A stretch of 64,000 nt of DNA, from the NCBI GenBank assembly GCA_022702545.1, contig JAHRBC010000002.1:5394001-5458000 (forward strand), in the 5' to 3' direction. Under the pieces are notes generated by a model that searched no databases, had not been told where the DNA came from, and saw only the letters and a list, made by a program, of their open reading frames with translations. Made by a program: the position numbers and the translations under genes. Source of the DNA: Phycomyces nitens (taxonomy: Eukaryota; Mucoromycota; Mucoromycetes; Mucorales; Phycomycetaceae). Below are positions 57,434 to 64,000 of this stretch, piece after piece (the stretch's first letter is position 1; the number at the start of each line of letters is the position of its first letter).

Positions 57434-58085
57434 ATGTCGACTGCCATCCCCGTCAACATTCGCTCCAACAGCCTCAATGCTCCTTTGCATTCAGACTACT
57501 CTACCACTCCTCATGGAACAATCTACAGCTCCACTCCAGGAGGTAAGATGTTCACTTCACTCCTGGCTACTTGTGTACAAGTATATATATACACACACAC
57601 CAAAAAAAAAGATAAATAGCGATAGACAGAGAGATACAGACAGAGATCAAACTCTGGTCTTTTTTGTTTTCACTCCGAGAGAATTGGGACTGGAGTGCTT
57701 AGTCTGGGTGGACTGACTGAAAGAGTCGACTGATTAGGCACTCGTGTGATCTATGATCGCACTACCCTCCTCGCTCTGTCTAGCAGCCAGCTTGCCCAGA
57801 CACCTCCTACCGGCATGGCCTATGTCGCAGGCGTGACACGTTCCAGCCATGCCGAGATTCCCACTGCTCATGGTACTCGCAAGACCACCGAGCAGAAGAA
57901 GGTCGAGGAAGAGAAGAAAAAGACCTGTAAGTATGAGCTTAACATTTGTGAATTCAAGTATTCAAAATATATACATATACATATATACATATATATATAC
58001 ATGTATGCATAATCAATTATTAGATAACCCATTTGCTGTTCTCAACAACGATGGCGATGATGATATGTTTGACATGGAAGAGTAA
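57434..58085 (+). CDS. Metazoan-type eIF4E-binding protein (4E-BP)
   Basis: Exons 57434-57542, 57738-57926, 58024-58085; 119 aa (human 4E-BP1 is 118). It binds eIF4E and blocks eIF4G, repressing cap-dependent translation under TOR control. Visible marks, in order: DYSTTPHGTIYSSTPGGTR at 21-39 with Thr-Pro sites T25 and T34, spaced nine apart like human T37/T46. The canonical eIF4E motif YDRTTLL (Y-x4-L-phi) is at 42-48, exactly eight residues after T34 as in human. QTPP follows with T58, 16 after the motif Tyr, like human T70. A second-contact-like GVTRSS loop comes next, and a C-terminal FDMEE at 115-119 matches the TOS motif FEMDI. The human S65-Pro site is Ser-Gln here. A basic Lys/Glu helix precedes the end. 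Yeast Caf20/Eap1 share only the Y-x4-L-phi motif. Confidence 0.92.
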
Positions 58086-59829
58086 GAAGAAAAAGGCGAA
58101 TCTTTATCTGAACAAGTCAACTGTCTAGAGAAAGAGAGAAAGAGTGGAAAATATCAGTCTAGGAGATCTATTATCGGTCAAATAGAAAGAACAAACAGCA
58201 ATTTGTATTGGTGGAATGATTGGATTATCAATTGAGTGTTTAGTTGAGGGAGAGTTGAGATTTAGAAACCTATCTTGCCAGAAAGAGGGTATCGGTGAAC
58301 TAGCCTGTATTGAATGCAGCAAGAATGCGTGCTCATATTGTGGAATTTATAGGCTAAAAAGTAGATTAGTTTCCAAGGGTCATTTTCTAAATCATTTGCA
58401 CAAATATAATGTGTATATATATATATTAAGGAGAAATACATATTGATTACATACACTTTTGATCTTAATAAAAACAAAATTATATTTGTCACCATGGAAA
58501 CCACGACTTTTACAGTCAATACATGCGCACAGCCAAGGATAATTCGGAGAATGTTGACTGGCCTGTAAGACAGAACAGAGAATCTGATGCACAAGTTGAA
58601 TGAGCAATATCAAGAGTAATGTATTCCGGAGAGTTTCCAAGGAAAATTATCCATTTGACTTTAGATTTCAAGATGGTTTACATAAAGTACTAGGTGTAAA
58701 AAGACATTGTATTAGATAAAAGAAATATCTACTCACTTAATTATAACACTAGCATGTATGTAATTACTACAACCATTAACAAGAATGTTATTGATTTATT
58801 ACATTGGGTTAGTTAATAGATGTGTGTTTATTATATCCTAAATTAGACTTGGGAATATTTGACCCGAGCCTACAAAATATCCACAATACCCTCTTTAGCT
58901 AATTGCGTATATATTTACAATATTTATAGCAAAGAAAAAGTAATGACCTCGATCTTAATAGCCAACAACTTGATCTGGAGTATAAAAACCGAATTGAGAA
59001 GAGTAAAAGATTATAAAAACACAGTTAATTCACAGATAATAGCTAGGTAGTTTATGTCTAGGATCAACAAAGCCAATGTGGATAAGAAATATGTTTTGAT
59101 GTGAAATTAAACATGGATTCTGACTTGCACGAATAGTAGGTTTTACATGACAAAATGCATGTCATTGCAAGTCCATTTATCTAGTCAACTTGACCTTTAG
59201 GCTATAGAAATAATTTGCATTAACCAAGACACCCGCACTTTTATGATCCTTGAGACTTATTACCCAGTCCAAAAGCCCATTTAATATATTTTCTAGAATA
59301 TTACAAGCTTTTAATTATTTTCCGTTGTGCAGTTTCCAGCGCATTTCAATTGAATATTCTGTCAGTTGGTCGAGTATTCATCATGTTGAATTGTGAACAT
59401 TGAAATAAAGGTACACTCGGTAACTATATTTCTAAAACTTGCCTTGAGGAACACGGCAATCAAACAATCTTTTTTTTTTTAAAAAAAACACGACTCATCC
59501 TTTCTTGCCAAGCTAATACGCAAGTTCAGGAGTTTAAAGCAAACATCTATTTTGAGACATATGAGCCAAAGATGGTTATTAAAAATTTTCTCTTTTTTTA
59601 GAGATATGCATACAATTTTGGTGTACCTTGATGGTTGTGATGGTGACTGTAAAAGCCAAAATTTATAGTTTTGATTGGATCAATGTTCGACTGGGTGGTA
59701 ACCCAAAGGGTGTGCTTTTTGAAGCACATTTAGAAAACAAGATCAAGGCACTATATAAATACATAGAGATGGTCAAGTTTGATATTAATCGTACACCTCT
59801 TTGAGTTTCTCTAATAATTACATCTTTCA
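58086..59829. other. Intergenic, no gene seen
   Basis: 1.7 kb. Frames such as 58216-58446 have no domain. AT microsatellites occur near 58410-58430, and a T/A homopolymer pair at about 59470-59490. Confidence 0.5.
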
Positions 59830-61184
59830 ATGGCGTGTCTGTCAAAACCTGTATATTATCTCTTCTCGATTGCTGCAATGGCAACTCTGTCATATGCCCA
59901 AGACGGTAAGACCTTTGATAAATGTCCACCAAAAGAAAAGTCTCATTTAAATCGTATTCCAGTTGACGCTGATACCGTTGCTGACGCGTGTGATTCTGGT
60001 GACCCTGAAGATTACAATCTTCCATTGAGAATTGGGTCTATTTTTATCATCTTGGGAACAAGTGCTCTTGGTAAGTAATTGAAACCAGGGTCCATTAAGA
60101 ACATCAACTTATTTTCGATATTTTTGCTTATAGGTGTTTTTGGTCCAATTGCTTTGCACAGAGTTAGTGCTAATGGCAAGAATAGTCCTAGCGACTGGAT
60201 CTTAACCATTGGAAAGTTTTGTAAGTTTTGTTATTCATTATGCTTTAGGCCGCTATTCTCATTTGTTATTTTAATTATATAATATTAGTTGGCACAGGAG
60301 TAATTCTTGCTACTGCATTTGTTCATATGTTGCCCGATGCTTTCGAAAACTTTGGAAGTGATTGTCTCAGTAGTGGTTGGCTGTCTTACGGCGCATTTGC
60401 CGGTATATTTTGTATGATCGCATCATTTGGCCTCCAGTTACTTGAGCTCTGCGCAATCTCGCACCTAAACAGAATCAACAAGAGAAAGGCTTTGTCAGCA
60501 CAAGAAGATGCTGCAGCACAGATTGGTGATACTTCTCCGAAAAATCTGGAATCTGATTGTTCAATAATCAGTGGGACTCATGGTGAGCAATTTCAGAATG
60601 GGGGCCATGTTCATTCGGCTGGATTTTTGGAACAAGACAACTCGTACGGCCACATTGGTACATTTATCTTGGAGCTTGGTATTGTGATGCATTCAGTTAT
60701 CATTGGCATCACTCTTGCAACAACTAGTCGTGATGAGTTTGTTACCCTTTTGATCGCTTTGGTTTTCCACCAGGTAGAAATTCAATTGCAACACAAACGA
60801 ACCTTTTTTTTTTAACTTTATATTCTATAGTTCTTTGAGGGTCTTGCTTTGGGTACTCGAATCAACGAATTGAGATACAAGAGCCTACTGAAGCCTATTA
60901 TTATGGGATGTCTTTACATATTAATGACCCCAATTGGTATCTCAATTGGTGTTGGTATTCATGCCTCCTTTAACCCTAATTCATACTCCAGTATTCTCGC
61001 TCAGGCTATACTAGACTCTCTCTCTGCTGGTATCTTGCTCTACAACGCATATGTATCTTTGATGAGTCTTGAGATCAGCCACAACACCAATTTCCATGAA
61101 CAGAGTTTGACTCGCAAGACAGTCTGCTTTTTATCCATGTATGTTGGTGCTGGCCTCATGTCCCTTATTGGCGAATGGGCTTAA
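59830..61184 (+). CDS. ZIP-family zinc transporter
   Basis: Exons 59830-60070, 60134-60220, 60289-60773, 60831-61184; 388 aa. A cleavable signal peptide (LFSIAAMATLSYAQD) is followed by a short acidic/Cys lumenal part and about eight membrane segments. TM4 has HSVIIGITLATT (from 244) and TM5 FHQFFEGLALGTR (269-281), the His/Glu-rich metal-binding pair that defines ZIP proteins. A variable His-containing loop (GTHGEQFQNGGHVHSAG) precedes TM4. It is related to yeast Zrt1/Zrt2 and imports Zn2+ into the cytosol; plasma membrane versus internal membrane cannot be decided here. The third intron sits exactly between FHQ and FFEG. Confidence 0.92.
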
Positions 61185-61600
61185 GCAAGAAAAACAAATA
61201 TTCCCACCCATGCAAATATCCTTGTACTTTTATGACTATTATTATTATTATTTACATGTATTGACCACTTGTGAACTGCTTTCCTATTTCAACCTTTTTA
61301 TCATTATCATATTATATGTACCTTGACCTGGGATGGCTGTGCTAATATCCAGTTTTTTATATTATGAATTATTATTATTTTTACAAACTCATATGAATGT
61401 CTATTAAGCACGAGATACTTGGTATATGCCTTTTTATTGTAATAAACAGAAAACAACATGTCCAATTTTTTTTTTAAAAAAACCTCACACGTTTTATTTG
61501 CAAGTCGATATTTCAACAGCTTATATTCCAAGATTTCGATAGATTGACATGTGCAGCACAAGTTTGAAAGGCATTAAAATAGTGCCATGAGATTTCCAAG
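61185..61600. other. Intergenic 3' region of the ZIP gene
   Basis: AT-rich, ATT repeats near 61231-61250, and T/A homopolymers near 61466-61483. No gene. Confidence 0.5.
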
Positions 61601-64000
61601 GGTATATTAGCTCTTATTTCTGAAATATACATGTATTGTAGTTGTCAATATTACTAATATATTGATTTTTCCCTTGGAAATTAGATTTAAAACACGGAAA
61701 AAATACTTTATAGGGTTGATATTGGGACGCTGGGATGGAGAGTAGTCATATCGCTCAATCTATCAACGACTCTTCCATCATAATGTGTATAGGTAAATAT
61801 TGCAGCCAACTCTATTTTCTTGAACTATGTACCAAATGACATGATACTCTTTTAATTTTTGATGTCAAAGATTAAAGACGTTGGAATAATAGCTGATATA
61901 AACGTCTTGGTCAACATAACCTTTAATAAATGGCAAAGGACCTAGACCAGCAGACCCATTCCATTGCAGAGCCCTTTCTATACTTTTCGGCTGTAAATTT
62001 ATATTTCTATTAATGTCTTTTGCAAAATTTGCGACTTAAAGATAGAACAGGATAGCATTCACCATGTATCTAGACTCATCCGACAATACTACCCTACTCT
62101 GATCGTCGATGCTATAATTGGTTATAGCTCTAACCCAACACAGCCGACTCTTCTTCTATGTACAGGTTAATTTTGGATTAGATATAGGTGTATGAGATCA
62201 GGAAAAATTTGGGATTACATCGCTAATAGCTGAATATCTAAAGATAAGGCACACGCAGCCACCAACTTTGCTTGATGGGATGAATATCTTTCAAAATATT
62301 TAAATCTCACATTCAAATGAAGGCTTGTAACATCTGTAGTACTGGGTTTGGTTGTTTCGTACAATATTACTCCAAACGTTTTGGCATACAGTTACTTATC
62401 TTTCAAAAGATAATCATGTATAAAAAATGCTAATAGAGCATGATTATCATGAGAGAGTCAAATAATAACCCACACTAAAACTCGGATAACTCATGGCTAG
62501 CGAATAGGGCTCTGGTTCTTTAATTTCTTAAAAAGAGTGATTAGGTTGTAAGTAAAGACTCTGTATTGAATAACAAAAGATGGGTGATGAAAGAAAAAAA
62601 GGTTTATTCTTGGTGATTTGTTTTCTTGTTATTGTATAATAAATACTTGTCTACTTTTATTACTAGCCTATGCTTTTGATGACCGCCATTCAATTCTATA
62701 TCAGAATACTTTGACATCAACTGACAAAGCCTTATTGGAATAAATCTCTAGTGTAAAAACAATTTTGTACCCTCTATTGCAATCAATTCCAAGTATGTCC
62801 TGTTGCTCTCATTTTGTTCTTTATGCCTTTCAAACTGGGCAAGAGGTAATAATTTATTAGCTATTTTTTTTTGTAACTGCACAGACCACCTTGGAGTAAC
62901 GCAAGATTTAAAAAGATCGCCATTCTTGAACTTGTACTCTCCAAGGTTACTGCTACACCGATCAAGACAAACTCTTTACTTCTTTACTTCTTTACATGTA
63001 AAACACTGTTTCCATACTAATTTTACCTGGTCCGTTAACAAAAAGCAGATATTCCCACTCACTATAGCTCATTATCATACGAATCTCCACTTCCGGCCAA
63101 TAAGAGTGCGTATTTCTATCATGCCTGCATCAACATGGTCGAAAGTAGTAAAAAGCGATGGTTATCATATTTTTTCTCACACAGGCGTTGGGGTCTTATC
63201 GATCAGTTTGACAGTCAATCAAAAAAATTCTTATAAGAACGCGACCTTTTGGCGTCCTTCCTTTTTTCCTCTTTGCACAGCTTATTATCGTCTTTTATCC
63301 CAAAAATGACCCATAACGCTTACTCTACCGCCTTGCAGACAATCCGTCTTGCTTACCGCTTCCTCCTCGCGCTACCTCTTGTAGCTGCAATCGCTTCTCC
63401 GCTCGCATGTGTCTTTGACACAGTCCTCTCTGCTCTCTGTCGTCTTTCCGCAGACGACATGGGAATTACCTACTCTCCAGTGCTATTCGACGACGACCAG
63501 GACTCAGTCGAATGGATCTGTGGTGTGGTGGGGGAGAAAACCGCTGGCCTTGTGCCGGACTCTCTGAGTGCACGTTCAGAGGGAGAACTCTCAGGTATCT
63601 CGGTGGACGAGCCCAAGAGACGTATCCCGGCTCTTACGCCTTTCGAGCGCCTCATTCTTGAGGCTATCGATTCTGGAAGTGTTGGAATTCACCTTCCAAC
63701 TACCATGGAAGAAGTTCGGGAACAGCTTCCAAACGAACTCAACAGGGGCACGTTGAGAATGTTCACAGGTCCCAAGCACAAGCAATCGGTGGGCATTCCA
63801 GCTCATCGTGATACTTCTTTGGGCGAGGCTGCTCGCTTCGCCTCCTTTGACCGTCCAGGGACTGTAGCCTTTGATTGGGAAGGGGAGGTCGCAAGACCTT
63901 TTAAGAACAATTGGCTGAAGAAGACCTACATGGTCGACGAATCAGATGAGCTGTTCTCAGGGGAGACTTGGAAGCAAGGAACCCCTGCCGAGTTTGTCAA
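61600..64000 (+). repeat. Right, inverted copy of the large ORF-bearing repeat (truncated by the window)
   Basis: Reverse complement of about 9600-12000. The non-coding 1.7 kb differs by substitutions and indels, while the coding part is more similar. It inserts between the ZIP gene and whatever lies beyond the window. Confidence 0.75.
63306..64000 (+). CDS. Large repeat-encoded protein, second copy (partial, runs off window)
   Basis: ATG at 63306, open to the window end (231 codons). Same start as the 676-aa frame at 10291: hydrophobic N-terminal segment, LSADDMGITYSPVLFDDDQDS, ALTPFERLILEAID and PGTVAFDWEGEVARPF. Replacements are few (e.g. Val to Ile in ELSGISVDE, Arg to Gln in KHKQSVG). 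The family is unrecognised. The ATGA overlap with a 62-codon upstream frame (63121-63309) is preserved. Confidence 0.6.
   Translation, partial: MTHNAYSTALQTIRLAYRFLLALPLVAAIASPLACVFDTVLSALCRLSADDMGITYSPVLFDDDQDSVEWICGVVGEKTAGLVPDSLSARSEGELSGISVDEPKRRIPALTPFERLILEAIDSGSVGIHLPTTMEEVREQLPNELNRGTLRMFTGPKHKQSVGIPAHRDTSLGEAARFASFDRPGTVAFDWEGEVARPFKNNWLKKTYMVDESDELFSGETWKQGTPAEFV

Noticed and set aside
62803..63309. 168-codon frame conserved in both copies of the large repeat (also 10288-10797)
   Set aside because: It starts without an ATG until the last 62 codons, and its preservation is expected from overall copy similarity. Only the ATGA overlap was kept as a weak observation.

Overview
The window looks like nuclear DNA of an early-diverging fungus, most likely Mucoromycota/Mucorales (Phycomyces-like). 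The support is AT-rich intergenic DNA full of microsatellites, compact genes with many 45-110 bp GT-AG introns, a fungal sphingolipid C9-methyltransferase, a delta-12 desaturase, and abundant transposon relics. Host-genus assignment is inference. Gene models below are my own splices, checked for reading frame by hand.

Layout. 1-8.2 kb: one small Ser/Pro-rich gene with a KSVRF motif (1131-1601), then repeats, a solo-LTR-like copy, a hairpin element and degenerate minisatellites. 8.26-12.0 kb: a repeated element carrying a large unknown ORF on the minus strand; a second, inverted copy enters at 61.6 kb and runs off the right edge. 12.3-20.1 kb: a transposon graveyard with a broken Tc1/mariner transposase, a broken Fanzor (TnpB-like) gene, and a 5.3 kb Mutator-like element. 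That element has tandem-motif TIRs, a FAR1/MULE/SWIM transposase, an OTU protease domain and a 35-bp tandem array.

20.4-36.1 kb is the conserved core: a mitochondrial PPR protein, ribosomal protein eL8, a Ras GAP of the gap1/sar1-IQGAP type, an AF10-like PHD-ePHD protein, a small shugoshin-like protein, the ribosome biogenesis factor RLP24, and FAD2 desaturase. 37.7-48.9 kb is repeat-dominated: a large inverted duplication (about 3.5 kb arms, about 1.3 kb centre) whose inner edges, and apparently outer edges, fall inside members of one LTR-like family. It carries two facing copies of a small Ser-rich gene and copies of a tRNA-derived SINE-like element. 49-52.5 kb holds no confident gene, only an orphan terminal exon. 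53-61.2 kb: sphingolipid C9-methyltransferase, an LSB1/PIN3-like SH3 protein, a metazoan-type eIF4E-binding protein (4E-BP), and a ZIP zinc transporter.

How the genes relate: there is no operon logic. They are independent housekeeping and regulatory genes (translation and ribosome assembly: eL8, RLP24, 4E-BP; lipids: FAD2, C9-MT; signalling, cytoskeleton and chromatin: RasGAP, LSB1, shugoshin, AF10-like). The most interesting items are the 119-aa 4E-BP with all hallmark motifs of the animal protein, the MULE-OTU element, the Tc1-Fanzor relic, and the LTR-bounded giant palindrome.
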